Shown: positions 19,619 through 31,639 of the stretch, piece by piece
Layout of the letters: every line of letters starts with the position of its first letter
Numbering within the stretch: the stretch's first letter is position 1
NCBI GenBank assembly: GCA_014607495.2
Contig: CP053155.1
Coordinates: forward strand, 310,001 to 374,000
Length of the DNA stretch: 64,000 nt
Reading direction: 5' to 3'
From: Carposina sasakii
Lineage: Eukaryota; Arthropoda; Insecta; Lepidoptera; Carposinidae
The notes under the pieces: generated by a model
Databases searched by the model: none
What the model saw: the letters and a program-made list of their open reading frames with translations, nothing else
What the model was told of the DNA's origin: nothing
Made by a program: the position numbers and the translations under genes

Positions 19619-20229
19619 ATGTCTTTTGAATACAACTCGGGTCCCATAGAAGTGTTTATCGTGTCCACGATGAACCGGTATTACGGTTATGCCGAGGTGT
19701 CGGCAGTAGCGCATTTGTTGACTCCCTACACGAGAATTTCTACAACTCAACTGTGGAACACGACTCACAATTCCTACAAAATTACTAATAACGGTAAAAA
19801 TTTTGTGCACGCTATAGTCATTTGTAAGTATTTGAGTAGTATACCGGAAAACGAGTCTGCTAGTTACAAAAATCTACGGCAGCTCGTTAGAGATTTAATT
19901 TTGGGTGATCAAAAGGAGTTGGACGACGAAACTAAACGGGAGCTGGGCGACATTAAAAAATACGTTCAAGAACATAATGAAATGATGGGCGAGATAAAAA
20001 ATTTGGTGCAAGAAGAGTGTAATAATAATAAAAGTATTCTTTCGGATTTCAGTGGTTTATTGCAAATTTTAAAACGCGAGTTACTTGTAGAGTTACAAGA
20101 AATTACCACTATTAGTCATAACAATAATACATGTAACATTAAAAGTGGTGATAATGAAGATGATACAATTTTAAACGAACGTGTTGTTAATGGAAATGAC
20201 GAAGCGATGCTTTGTCGATAACGATTAAT
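19619..20229 (+). CDS. Unassigned viral gene, copy 2, nearly intact
   Basis: This is the best version of the gene at 7390: one open frame of about 200 residues from the ATG at 19619, preceded by the ATAAG motif. Only the last few codons are shifted, by an extra T near 20212. The N-terminal domain has YGYAEVSAVAHLL and FVHAIVICKYL, followed by a charged coiled-coil half. The function is unknown; a BRO-N or PEP-like protein is a guess. Confidence 0.5.
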
Positions 20230-20410
20230 TATTATTATTCCTCTTCAACTAAATAATTTTTTAACAGTTTGATATTCTGCGCTAGTTATAAACACATTGT
20301 CGGCGAGTTGCGTTGTGCTAAAACCGCGCCCGTTTTAAAATTTCCACATAACTCCCCGAGATACTTTTGTGGTGCTTCAATCTGTGCAGTGACAGCATTT
20401 AATACATGTT

Positions 20411-20910
20411 NNNNNNNNNNNNNNNNNNNNNNNNNNNNNNNNNNNNNNNNNNNNNNNNNNNNNNNNNNNNNNNNNNNNNNNNNNNNNNNNNNNNNNNNNN
20501 NNNNNNNNNNNNNNNNNNNNNNNNNNNNNNNNNNNNNNNNNNNNNNNNNNNNNNNNNNNNNNNNNNNNNNNNNNNNNNNNNNNNNNNNNNNNNNNNNNNN
20601 NNNNNNNNNNNNNNNNNNNNNNNNNNNNNNNNNNNNNNNNNNNNNNNNNNNNNNNNNNNNNNNNNNNNNNNNNNNNNNNNNNNNNNNNNNNNNNNNNNNN
20701 NNNNNNNNNNNNNNNNNNNNNNNNNNNNNNNNNNNNNNNNNNNNNNNNNNNNNNNNNNNNNNNNNNNNNNNNNNNNNNNNNNNNNNNNNNNNNNNNNNNN
20801 NNNNNNNNNNNNNNNNNNNNNNNNNNNNNNNNNNNNNNNNNNNNNNNNNNNNNNNNNNNNNNNNNNNNNNNNNNNNNNNNNNNNNNNNNNNNNNNNNNNN
20901 NNNNNNNNNN
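20411..20910. other. Assembly gap, 500 N
   Basis: Exactly 500 N separate two contigs. The left contig ends in viral-like sequence that diverges from copy 1 in its last 65 bases. The right contig starts inside one arm of a fold-back element. The true distance and even the adjacency are unknown. Confidence 0.99.
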
Positions 20911-20997
20911 GAGTCTCAAATTTGGAAATAGGTTCTCTATAGTGGGATATTTACATAGCTTTTCGCTTAAACATAACCCTTTCTGTTACCCCCTGTA
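20911..20997. mobile_element. One arm of a fold-back TIR element
   Basis: The bases match the right arm of the element at 37013-37275 (for example TACATAGCTTTTCGCTTAA). The left arm is missing because the gap starts here. Confidence 0.75.
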
Positions 20998-21009
20998 TAC
21001 TATAATCTT

Positions 21010-21400
21010 ACTATATACAGGATGATTTTTTGGTCGTCAACGTTCCGAAAACTAGAAATCCTCATCATCACGATCATTTGTCTCCATGGAAGCATACCTG
21101 GGAAGTGTCTGGTTTCCAAAATATTAGGGTCCAAAGTTGAGTAAATAGACTGCGTTTTTCTGCATAAATGCACATAGACGCGCGTAGCAGATTCTTTCAC
21201 GAAAAATAAATTAATATCTCTATAAAAAAAACTAACACAAACACTAGACACTATAAATTTCGCCACGATCAAGGAATTTAAATTTTTTTCAAAAATTTTT
21301 TTTTTTTCCCAGCAATTTTTTTTGGCATAAACTTACTTTATTCATGTATAGAATAAATACCTTCGTTAAAAGGTGGCCACAAAAAACCACCCTGTATATA
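21010..21400. mobile_element. TIR element (MITE-like), about 390 bp
   Basis: The ends are inverted: left ATACAGGATGATTTTTTGGT, and right, read backwards, ATACAGGGTGGTTTTTTG. A relative lies at 48045-48440. No transposase is encoded. Confidence 0.7.
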
Positions 21401-21479
21401 TGACGTAGAGGGGTCGAATGGCGTGCCGTTAGGTGTGTCCGACATCTTCCAAAATCCCGAAATAAAGAAATGCGGATCG

Positions 21480-21836
21480 TGTAGTAAACAAGCTTAATTA
21501 GGAATCACAAACACTTTCACTGTATCTACGCACAAGATTACTAGGATTCTAGCGGATAACGTAAGAAACGTGGGTAAGTTACAAGACAGAGGCTGATTAG
21601 CGCCCGTGCTTCGCTCGACAGACGCAACAAACCAGAAACCCTCCGGCCTCAATCATACGACCGGTGGTCGTTGTAAATCTACAGTGCGCCCTCTCAGTAC
21701 TCTGTCTTGTCTTTACCAAGTGACAGCTGTCCTCGTCAGTGATAGAAACTGTCGACTTGACGTTTCTAACTTCAACGATTGAAAATAGATGGCGTTGGAG
21801 ATCCGACTGTAGGATATGACATCTTGATCTCCGACA
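21480..21836 (-). mobile_element. LTR (left) of the minus-strand gypsy
   Basis: On the minus strand it starts TGTCGGAGATCAAGATGTCA at 21836 and matches 25770-26142 with scattered indels. Confidence 0.7.
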
Positions 21837-22094
21837 CGGCCATTTTGACAGACTACCGTCTCGGGTAGAACCGAATGAATCTGTTGAACAAGATAACTCA
21901 AGGAAGTATCTGCGCCGGCCATTCTGCCTTAACTTAAATTTAAAGACTTCTTATTACAATAGTTCATGAAAATCTCAAAAATCGCTCATCGACCGTCAAG
22001 TTCCCAAAATCTTTACGTAAAGACAAAAAAAATAAAAGATAAGCAGACTCGCACATACGTTTAAATCAGTCAGACCTTTCCTTCGGTCAACATT

Positions 22095-23020
22095 ACAGTA
22101 AACAGTTAGTATATAGCCAGTCCTTCGGCTATATACTATGGAAACACAGTCCTTCGGTTTCCCAAACACCACATGTAGAACAGTCCATCGGCTACCTACT
22201 ACGGAAACACGGTCCTTCGGTTTCCCACACACACACATGTAGCACTGTCCATCGGATACAGCAGAAACTCGGTCTTCGGTTCTGCCACAAATACATACTA
22301 CTGTCTGTCAAGGGTTTGTCAAAGTCACAATTCAAAAAAACCGGTCAGTAACTTGTACATCGCATATGAAAAAATTCATTTCATTAGACTCTGAGGTCAC
22401 TAATTTCGATATCAAAATTACTAGGAACTTGATGGTCATGGCACCCTACGGACCCGATCGTGCGAATATTTGTAGGTTCCTCGATGTGAAGACACAGATT
22501 TTAGTCGGTATCTATCACCATCTAACAATTAAAGTTTATACGGTCCTTAAAATTTAGGATCTAGTTTAACTTGATTACGTTTTTTCATCTTAATGAACAC
22601 ATCTAAAGACACGTCGTAAGACGTTCCAACCCTGCTCTCCTGTAGAATACAATACCAGCAGGTCATCAATGTAAGAAACAATATAACTATGATGCTAATT
22701 CACCTAAAGCTTTGCTATAGCCCGCTGATAAACTGAACTGGCTTCTTTAAACCAAACGGCTGGCACACACAAGGTCAATAATTCCAAACAAGGCTACAGT
22801 ATACACATCCATATAGAGTAACGTCAGTCAAGTAAGTCTAGTTGCCTCAATCTAGCCAAACTCTTGGAAAACTTCCATCCAGCTTACGTAAACCAGTCTA
22901 GTCACTTCCATCCAGTGACTCTTGGAAAAATTCCATCCAGTTCCGTATACCAGTCTAGTCACTTCATCCAGTGACTCTTGAATACCTCTATCCAGTATCC
23001 GTAAACACTCTCAATCAGTC
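22095..23020. repeat. Short imperfect tandem repeats inside the gypsy
   Basis: CAGTCCTTCGGTTTCCC-type units recur at 22110-22290. A second set (AGTCTAGTCACTTCCATCCA) recurs at about 22820-23000. Both are imperfect and non-coding. Confidence 0.65.
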
Positions 23021-25188
23021 AAACCTAAATTAATAGAACATTGACGGTCCATTCCCCGTCAAGTTCGCACAGATTATCATCACGGTCACATGTCAGCGTG
23101 TCATTGGTAATGTCATTCGCAGGCATTCGCCTAAGTCTGTCATGTGCGAACTTATAGGTTCTATTGGAATTAAGGGCTTTAATACATAACGATTACCTTA
23201 ACGGGTTAATAACGAAGCTTGACTCAATATTTCAGACCTAGCATAATATCACTACGCATAATTACACATCGGGTAAAACATTAATAAAAGGTTCTAAACA
23301 ATAATCATTAATTTCAAAACATTACACAGTATTTGTCTGGGGCTGAATACACTGGTTTGACCAATTCCCGTTAGAGAGACAGTTTTAGCAATTCTTTTAC
23401 CATTGAAATTGATGCAACGCTTTCTTTTATTAGTGAACACTCAGCACCCGAACAACATGAAAATCATAAAATCTTACCTTGATTATTAAGAGCGCGGTCG
23501 GGGTAAAGCGGTAAGGTACGTGCAACTATCTTTAGTGGATTCAGACGAATTTGACCTCGGCGCACCTCGAAGCCTAGGTACTCTACTTTTTCTTCAGGAA
23601 TGAGCACTTTTTAGGATTTAACGAAAATCCCTTCCAGAAAGAACTTCTAATACTACCTTTAGTCTATCGAAAGCTTAGTCGATGTTACTGGCCACAACTA
23701 GCACGTCATCATGTACACTACAACGTACTTGTTCCACGAGATCGCAAGAGCATGTATGAGAGCACGTTTGAACACACTGCAGGAGCATTTTTCAAAACCG
23801 AAGGGCATAGTAAGGTACTCATACGGACTTCAGTTGTCACGAATGCTGTGCGCTCTATGGAGTCCGACTCGATAGGGATCTGGTGAAATCCCGATGCAAA
23901 TCTAAAAATTGTAAAAAAATGTCCTCCGTTGCAACCTAGCAATCTGTTTCAGATATTTGAGTGTAAGGAAACGGTCAGCAACGGTTTATCGTTCCTCCCT
24001 ATAATCGACACACATTCTATCGAACCGTCTTTTTTTTTTACCAAAAAGTATCGGCTTGCGAAACGGTGAAGAACTAGGTACTAATTACCTTACATTAAGC
24101 AGCTCGTTGATCTTGCCCTCACAATCTGAGTTCCATCTGGGTCAGCCTGTATGGCGACGAATTACCGTCTTGTGCGGGTATACGAGCGTATCTGCATAGC
24201 GGTCAGTGTCAGCAGGAGAAAGTAGGTGTACCGGTAACCTGAAACTAAGCTTGAAACCGTTTCTAAAAATGTCCTAATCAACCTAACCTGTATTCATTAC
24301 TAACGTCAGTATCTACAAAGTCAAGGTCTATACCATTATTTGCAACTACATCACATGATTCGACTATGTAATTTTCTCGAAACGTACTTTATCTACCTGA
24401 CATATGTACAGTCAAACCAGATAGCTAGAATTTCACGTCCGATCATAATGGTATCGCAAACAATGGTCAGGTAAAACATGAAGGAGTACTCAAATTAATA
24501 TTGCAATGTCAATTGTCAGTTTTAAAATTTGCCATGGTCGAGGCTCTAGAAGTTGTCCTAACCAGTTCATGAAACATTGTCATAAAATTCGCTTACCACT
24601 AAAATTTTTCAAAGCAACGATTCTTTACTAAGGAAAACACTCTGAACCTGAGTCGTAAGTAAATGGAAATGACTCACCAGAGTGACGCAGAGAACCCGAA
24701 GGAGCACTCACAATGCACACGTATACTCGCTTTCCTTAGTGGACAGTCCCAGTGCCGCCGCCGGTACCGTTGTTCCCCTCCTTGATTTTCCTCTTGGGCA
24801 GTCGGAGGCATAGGGCCTTGTTTCCCGGCAGTTGAAGCCAGGTGAGGCAATCGGTTCTCCCTGTAGGTTGGTTGGTCGAGTTATGGGACCCCGTGAAAGG
24901 ACCTGTGTTTGGAACGGCTCATCATTGCTTCTTCGAATGGCTTTGTTGCGACATTGAAGAGATTTGTGCCTAGTTGTCCACAATTAAAGCACTTGATGTA
25001 CAGCAGATCCATTAGGTCGATTTCTTTTAAAGGTCGGGTCCATCACGATAAATACTTGATGAATAATCTCTTCAGGAAACGAGACAGCTTTTCAGTTCCT
25101 TTTGTAAATGGTTACGCGTCTTGATGCAGTCGTTTAGCAATCCTATGAAACACGTGGCTCTGTTTTGAAATATGAGCTAAGACAGTGG

Positions 25189-25755
25189 CTATTGCATCTG
25201 TTCTGTAGTCAGTCCATTCCACCTTGCCCATAAGGATGTTAATGAGGGTAGCGGTATGAGCCAGCACTCGTATCTCTCGGTTTTCTGTCGTGTATACTGA
25301 TGAAAAGGAAGCAGCAGTTTCAGGACAGTCATACCTTGCCTACGTAAAAGCTCCTTAAAATCGGCCCACGTCATATTAGGAAACGATGTTGAAGACAGCC
25401 AAGATGATGCTTCGCCCTCTTGAGTGCGTGGCTTAACGCGATCATCAGCGGACGATCCATGTGGCGATGTCGATCTGTGATACACATGTCCGCGGTCGTT
25501 ATCCAAGCTCGGGGTCGATGTCTCTTTCTCTGGGTCGAAATCAGGAAAGGGCGAAATAGCGTCCGAAGATGCAGGTAGTTTTATTGCTTCCACCAACGCA
25601 GAAAATTTTGATTTTGTTGCTCGAAGAGAAGACGCATTTTTTTTCGCTCCCTTCACGATTGAAGCACGTGTTTCATGTGGGTGATACCGGGTACGATCCC
25701 ACTTCTGATGACGTAGATGGGTCGAATGGCGTGCCGTTAGGTGTGTCCGACATCT
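25189..25755 (-). pseudogene. Gag fragment of the minus-strand gypsy
   Basis: The frame after an early break carries a polar Ser/Pro-rich stretch, then MTWADFKELLRRQGMTVLK. The first codons (MSDTPNGTPFDPSTSSE) are in another frame. It resembles retrotransposon gag only in general terms, and its position between LTR and RT supports the call. Confidence 0.6.
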
Positions 25756-25769
25756 TCCAAAACCGAAAT

Positions 25770-26142
25770 AAAGAATGCGGCGTGTAGTAAACAAGGCTTA
25801 ATTAGGAATCACAAACACTTTTCACTGTATCTACGCACAAGATTACTAGGATTCTAGCGGATAACGTAGAAAACGTGGTAAGTACAAGACAGAGGCTGAT
25901 TAGCGCCCGTGCTTCGCTCGACAGACGCAACAAAACCAGAATTACTCCGGCTCAATTCATACGACGGTGGTCGTTGTTAAATCTTACAGTGGCGCCCTTC
26001 AGTACTCTGTCTTGTCTTTACCCAAGTGACAGCTGTCCTCCAGTCAGTGATAGCTGTCGACTTGACGTTCTAACTTCACACGATTTGAAAATAGATGGCG
26101 TTGGAGATCCGACTGTAGGATATGACATCTTGATCTCCGACA
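25770..26142 (-). mobile_element. 5' LTR (right) of the minus-strand gypsy
   Basis: It starts TGTCGGAGATC at 26142 on the minus strand. The gag ATG follows near 25755 after a short leader. Confidence 0.7.
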
Positions 26143-26149
26143 TATAATA

Positions 26150-26677
26150 TATATATATTATATATAATAATATTATTAAAGCTGAAGAGTTTGTTTGTTT
26201 GTTTGTTTGAACGCGCAATCTCCGGAACTACTGGGTCGAATAAAAAAATCTTTTTTGTGTTGGATAGTCCATTTATCGAGAAAGGCTTTAGGCTATATAT
26301 CACACAGTGCGACAATAGGGACGAAGAATAAGAGGAAAATGTGGAAAAAAACATGGAAGATATATGAGAAAATATATGAGAAATACCACTCCTTGCGTCG
26401 CGCAGTCGGGTAAAAAAATATAGGAGACCTTCTTTGTCAACGAATAGTACCCAAAACAATGATTTGGAATTTTTGTCTCTGTTTGTCGTTTGTCTGAGCA
26501 CGCTAATCACAGAAACGGCTGAAAACAATTTCGATGCAGTTTTCAGAAATATATTGTGACAGGTCCCACTTAACATATAGGCTACTTTTTATGCGGGGAA
26601 AATGTTTTTATCCCGAATAATTTCGACATTTTGTTTTTTCTGTAGTCCACGCGGACGAAGTCGCGGGCGTCCACTAG
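26150..26677. mobile_element. Helitron-like element
   Basis: It ends with CGCGGACGAAGTCGCGGGCG then CCACTAG|T, the CTAG-type 3' end with an upstream GC hairpin expected of Helitrons inserted before T. The 5' end near 26150 is uncertain. No helicase is encoded. Confidence 0.55.
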
Positions 26678-26679
26678 TC

Positions 26680-27063
26680 ATATTATAAAGAGGTAAAGTT
26701 TGTGTGTTTGTATATTTGTTAAATTGTAAGGGGTAATCTCGGGATTACTGAACCGATTTTAAAAATTCTTTCACCTATAGAAAGCCACATTATTGATGAG
26801 TGTCATAGAATTTCTCGATATTCCCACGGGAAGGCGACCAACGGGAATTTCATATTTTTTACGAGAACCGCTATACATATGAAACTGAAATCGGGCATAT
26901 ATGTTCATTAGGGACAACGAGGAAGGACTAAATCGGATTTCCCGAAACTCCCACGGAAGGGGACAAACGGGAATTTCAAATTTTTACGAAAACCGCTGTA
27001 CCTACATATGAAGTTGTAGCTATATACTGATATGTACCGAAGCGAAGCGAGGGCGGGCCACTA
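26680..27063. mobile_element. Second Helitron-like element
   Basis: It directly follows the first and ends GAAGCGAGGGCGGGCCACTAG|T. An internal near-duplication of TTTCCCACGGAAGG-type blocks is present near 26830 and 26950. Confidence 0.5.
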
Positions 27064-27900
27064 GTATATGATAAACCTAGATTGACCTAAGTAAATAAGG
27101 AAGTAAATATATAAGGACGTAAGTACATTAGTACGAAAGGACTTAAGGATGTAACTACATAGTCCGGCCATAAATACTGTTACATAAAAACTATTATCTT
27201 TTTCAACTTATTAATTATTTTGAATTTGGAATACACATATTATTTTAAAAACTTCATTCTGTTTGCACCATTTCACATATTTTTTCGTGTTCATTATTAA
27301 ATTACGATATGGAATGGGGTGTTTAAGAAGATAGGGTTGCACTATTGCAGTGATCGCCTTGCACAAAGTGGGTATGGAGTCATTGGTCATATTCCAGACA
27401 CTTCAAAAGTTTGGTATTAGCCGTATTTCTATAACACAGGTTAGCCTAGTATAGACACAGAAGGACATCCTAAATCTGTAGACCTCTCACTAAAATAATT
27501 TTTAATATGTCTGTAAGTAGGAACAATAATGCTACTTGGTGAATAAAATTTAAATAACAACACTTCGTCTGTCGAAGACAAAAGATCGGGTTGGCCGCAA
27601 ATGCTGTTTCGTCGAAACCCCATCTTACTGCCAGACGTACTCTGCGGTATAAAGACGTAAGGACATAAGTACGTAAAATATGAGGATGTAAGTATTATAA
27701 GGAAGGACATTATGTACATAAGGACTTAAGTACATAATTTATATAAGGACATAAGTATATCGATATAAGGAAGGTCTTTGGTACATAATGTACCTAGCCT
27801 GACCTAAGTAAAGAAGGACGCAAATATAATAAGTACGTAAGTAAATTAGTGCGAAAGGACTTAAGGACGTAAGTATAAAATGACCTAAGTATATAAATAA
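27064..27900. repeat. Degenerate AAGGACGTAAGTA-type repeats
   Basis: Short imperfect units such as AAGGACGTAAGTA are scattered at 27105-27170 and 27640-27900, with unique DNA between. Confidence 0.6.
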
Positions 27901-28935
27901 ATAAATAAATATTCACACACTACACAACACATTAACCTAGTCCCACATAAGATCCCTAAGCAAACGGTTTATATATATGTCGTGGCCATATCGTAAGAAT
28001 TGATCATTTAATGAAATGGTCGAGGCATTTCATGACAATAGTCGCATTCATGAAAAGTTCAACTATATATTGGCCACATCATGATATGGTTTGGGCAGAT
28101 CGATGATAAAATCTATCTCGATATGGGCAATAAAAAGCATGATCATTTCATGAAGTGGTCAAGATTATTGATCATATCGTAAAATAAGTTACAGAAATCA
28201 CCGTAGAGGCGGCGCGCTTTTTATTTATGTGTGAAGATGGCGGATTTTTATTTTTAGGTTATAAAAAAATTAAAAAAGTAGGGTGACTATGCAGAAGAAG
28301 TTCACGGATAGTGTGTTATATGTAAATGTATATTAGACTTAATGGTGGTTCATAATAATATTTTTTAAACAAAAACCTTAGATTACGATAGGTTAGGTTA
28401 GTTAGACTATGACAAAGGACGCTCGAGCCGAGCGAGCGGAGCGAGCGTGCCCAGGTCCAGGGTCCGGCGATGTGCCAGATGCGAATCGCTTTGTAAAGTC
28501 TTTTATGTTTAAATATTATTATTGTGAAAATATCACATAAATAATAGCAAAAAAAATCATACCATCATACCTTATGGTATACTTATATATGGTGACGGTT
28601 ATTTATTTATATAAGGACTTAACACATTCGGATTTTATGGACACCAGTTAATACGATTTTGGCCAAACGTGGATGACAAAATCGTTGAAAATGTAGACGA
28701 TTTAACGATATTGGTCAAATTGAATGGCCACTTCATGAAATGCACCACTTCATGAAATGCTCGTGTTCATTTTCATGAAATGATCAATTTTTACAATATG
28801 GCCACGACATATACATAAATAAGTAAGAAACATCCAGACCTCGGAAACAAACATCAATATCAATGTTTGCACCTAACGTATTCGAACCAGGACCTATGGC
28901 GTCGCAGGCAGGGTCCACAACTCTCACTAAACTTT
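27893..28935 (-). mobile_element. tRNA-type SINE split by a TIR element
   Basis: The left piece (27893-27968) and right piece (28817-28935) match the continuous SINE at 50755-51003. The right piece contains the reverse of a tRNA-like B box (TTCGAACC). The intervening 27969-28816 is an inserted TIR element. Confidence 0.65.
27969..28816. mobile_element. TIR element of about 850 bp inserted in the SINE
   Basis: The left end ATATGTCGTGGCCATATCGT and the inverted right end ATATGTCGTGGCCATATTGT form terminal repeats of about 45 bp. It also carries many internal CATTTCATGAAATG palindromic motifs. No transposase is seen. Confidence 0.7.
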
Positions 28936-29869
28936 TTATCGCGGGTCGGTAAATTAAAAAAAAAAAATAGTCGCGGGCCATAAAATTACAAAAAAATATT
29001 GCCGCGGGCCGAAGTTAAAAACACTCGGGCAAGGCTACGAAGCGCTGTTTAAAAACATGTTTTAGAAACTTAAATGAATTTATTTTTATTTATACTTTTT
29101 CACATAAAAAAAAATTGGACCTTAGCAGTATTTTGATAAAAAATACGAAAATTTAAATGTTTAAGTGTAGATAAAATATTTATAAGGACATAAAAATATA
29201 ATACAATTGAATTTTGATATCAAAATTTTCTGAAAACGTTCGAAGGGCCGGATTAAACCTCATACGTGGCCGGATCCCGACGAAAAGTATAAAATAAACA
29301 AGTATATAAGTGTATAACATTTAAGTGAGTATGTTTAGATAAAGTTGAGTTTATTAAATAATCCGCTTAAAAATCCCTATCTAACAGAGTATCGCATGTT
29401 CATCTTTTCTATACAATTCAGGAATGTTCATACAATCTAGAAAAACATCATCATTTATAGATAGGTCTTTTGTAGTAGGCTATTCTCATAGCTTTTTGCT
29501 TAACATTATTATTTTTGTTACGCCATAAACATACATTTCCGCAAAAAAACGATCACCCAAAAAGACTAAACTATCCTTTAAAAGACTAAATCCTACATAG
29601 CTTTAATAAGTCATAATTAGATCATAAAATCAATTCTGCCGGGTGGACGGAGTTAGCAAAGAACCTAAGTGGACCTAACTGAAAAGGGTGGCTTTGGCCA
29701 TGACACTAACACGGCTAGATAAAAAAATCTGTTCGTTTCTTAGATTCAACCTATAGGGGAGACCGGGGCTAGTTGACTATAGGGGTAGGTAGACTCACTG
29801 TCAAAAACTCACTGTCCCTCGCTCAATCTATTGAAGAATCAGAGAGTTAAAAATACGCATCTTCGGCAG

Positions 29870-30060
29870 GTTCGTGCGGAGACTGCGAGGTGACCAGGCA
29901 GGGTGTGGCGGGGGGCGGGGCGCAGGCGCGGCGCAGTGTGGCGCGGCGTTACGTCACGCGGCGGCAGTCGGCAGGCGCCCGCCGAGCGAGATGTTTGGGC
30001 AGCACCGAGCGCCGGCCGCGGCCGCCCTGCGATACCTGTGCTAGTGTGAGTGGAGGTTTT
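29870..30060 (+). promoter_or_regulatory. CpG-rich block, possible promoter and 5' exon
   Basis: A sharply GC/CpG-rich 180 bp in AT-rich DNA contains TTACGTCA (29949-29956, CRE-like) and NotI-type GCGGCCGC. It is followed by a good splice donor CTAGT|GTGAGT at 30046. No TATA box is seen. It could be the promoter and untranslated first exon of the CUB/LDLa gene, whose first coding exon has an acceptor-like AG at 37579-37580. This is inference. Confidence 0.4.
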
Positions 30061-31350
30061 ACGATTCTCTAAGTCTAATGGTCCGATGACCTCGAATGTG
30101 CCCCGTCTGCCTCGATTTTAGCTGCGGTCTGATGACCCACTAATGTGGTCTGTTTGAAGACTCGTGAGGCTCTAAGTCCGTTTGTCTTCTTACCTCGTTG
30201 TTGTGAGTGTGTGTGCTGCAGCAAGTGTCTGGCCATGGGCTCAGTGCAAAGTTTTTAAGTTGAGAGTGATTTGATTGAGTTATGTTTTCAGTAGATACCT
30301 CGGTGTTTAGTAAGTTTGATTATTTCAAATAAACGTTAGACAATATATCGTGATAGTTAAAGTTATCACTGATCAACGAATCTTAATTTTTCTGACATCA
30401 GAATAAAATGAAATTCATTTGTACAAAATAGGAATTTTCATATCCTGTGTATTAATGTGAATAAGTAGAAGAATAATAATTTGCGTATGTACTTCTGAAT
30501 TTTTTACGTGTACCTGTTTATGGTATAGATACATGCCTATAGCTAAGCTCCTCACTATGATCCAAAACAGCTGTCAAACAACTTCTATTAGAGGTGGTAT
30601 CTTTTAAATTGTCAACAGTTTGTGTTTAGATACTCGTACATAGCATATGATAAAAAAGTTAATGATTTTAAGGTTGATGGCAATTGTTTTGTGCTAAAGG
30701 TTGAACCACTGAGCCATGGCATTAGCGTAAAGCACGTTTTTTAAACATAATATAAGTCCGATAGTGTAAAGATAAGTCGGTTCGTATTCTACAAAATTAT
30801 AAGTGAGAAAGTTTGTAGGAATGTTAAGATGGTTTCAGGTAGAAAAATCCAGGATATTATGTAAAATATAAAAATATTATTAAATTAAAATAGTACCTTA
30901 ATATTAACTTGAGTACGATAACTTGGAAGTGGCGATATATCCCATCCAGTTCACTACAAACTTCGTACTCCGATTTTTTTATACATATATTGGGATGCTA
31001 GTTACATTTTCACGTACGAGTAATAGCTACCAAATGCAGTTCATGCATAACATAACATTAGAATGAAATGCATTCACGGGTGTCCAATTATTCTGATGAA
31101 GTAAACAAAATGAAGGAAATATCCTCATTTACAAAATTAAAGAAATATCCTTATATATTTTGAAAAAAAAAAAAAAAAAACCTGAGTTCATAATAATTTT
31201 GACTCAGTGTCACTTTCATGGCTAAGTCGAGTCTAATGATAGCTCAAATAGATGAAGCTCAAATACGAAAAGCCGTTTAGGCTCTAGAGAATGCCATATA
31301 AACAAATATAGGTATTATAAAATTATTAATAATGAAAATGGAAAAAATTC
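30061..31350. other. AT-rich non-coding DNA
   Basis: No gene or clear repeat is seen; there is a poly-A run at about 31165. Confidence 0.5.
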
Positions 31351-31354
31351 TTCA

Positions 31355-31425
31355 CCCGAGTGGAATCGAACCCGACCACTGCAAACCGTGCGAGCCGCTA
31401 TAACCACTAAGCCACCGGGTCAATT
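31355..31425 (-). mobile_element. tRNA-derived SINE head
   Basis: On the minus strand GGTGGCTTAGTGGTTA (A-box region) and GGGTTCGATTCCAC (B box) are correctly spaced. The acceptor stem is imperfect, so a SINE head is preferred to a functional tRNA. Confidence 0.6.
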
Positions 31426-31639
31426 ACTCGGATGACGAAGTACCATCTCTTTTCTAAATTACATATTGGCAACGTTATTCTTCATCCCGATAGCTATACA
31501 CTAGCCAAATCTCGGCAAACAAAGCTGAATCCCTCAGCACAATGTTCAAAGATGAAACGATCAACCATATCCTCATGGTTTTATAAATTTATCTTAGTCA
31601 AGATATTATATATTATAAAATATATAGGTATATCATAAT

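Larger units (their letters stand above)
15258..20345. repeat. Second, partial copy of the viral unit
   Basis: This near-identical repeat of 3120-8110 is in the same orientation. It differs by many one-base indels plus larger ones: about 75 bp near 16660, about 20 bp near 16265 and 8 bp near 17072. Similarity fades after about 20345, some 65 bp before the N gap. It carries copies of the coiled-coil gene, the small unnamed gene, p47-like, Nudix and the 7390 gene. Confidence 0.9.
21409..26142 (-). mobile_element. Decayed Ty3/gypsy element on the minus strand
   Basis: Two LTR-like copies (21480-21836 and about 25770-26142) flank gag and pol remnants. Gag is at about 24700-25755, with a zinc knuckle (FNC...DCP) near 24830. 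An RT fragment at 23718-23942 has FASGFHQIPIESDSIERTAF. Between 22000 and 23700 there is little recognisable coding. Similarity of the left copy runs past the LTR into the leader and gag start (to 21409), so this is part of a tandem dimer sharing one LTR. Inactive. Confidence 0.8.

Noticed and set aside
15299..20345. Treating copy 2 as a separate, second set of viral genes of a larger virus
   Set aside because: The sequence is nearly identical to copy 1 in order and text, so it is a repeat, not paralogous genes.
20269..20942. Long open frames over the gap
   Set aside because: They consist almost wholly of N, with no evidence of coding.
29890..30072. Arg/Gly-rich ORF in the CpG-rich block
   Set aside because: The composition is that of a GC island; a promoter or 5' UTR role explains it better.
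31355..31425. Possible tRNA gene
   Set aside because: A and B boxes are present but the acceptor stem pairs poorly and the context fits a SINE head.
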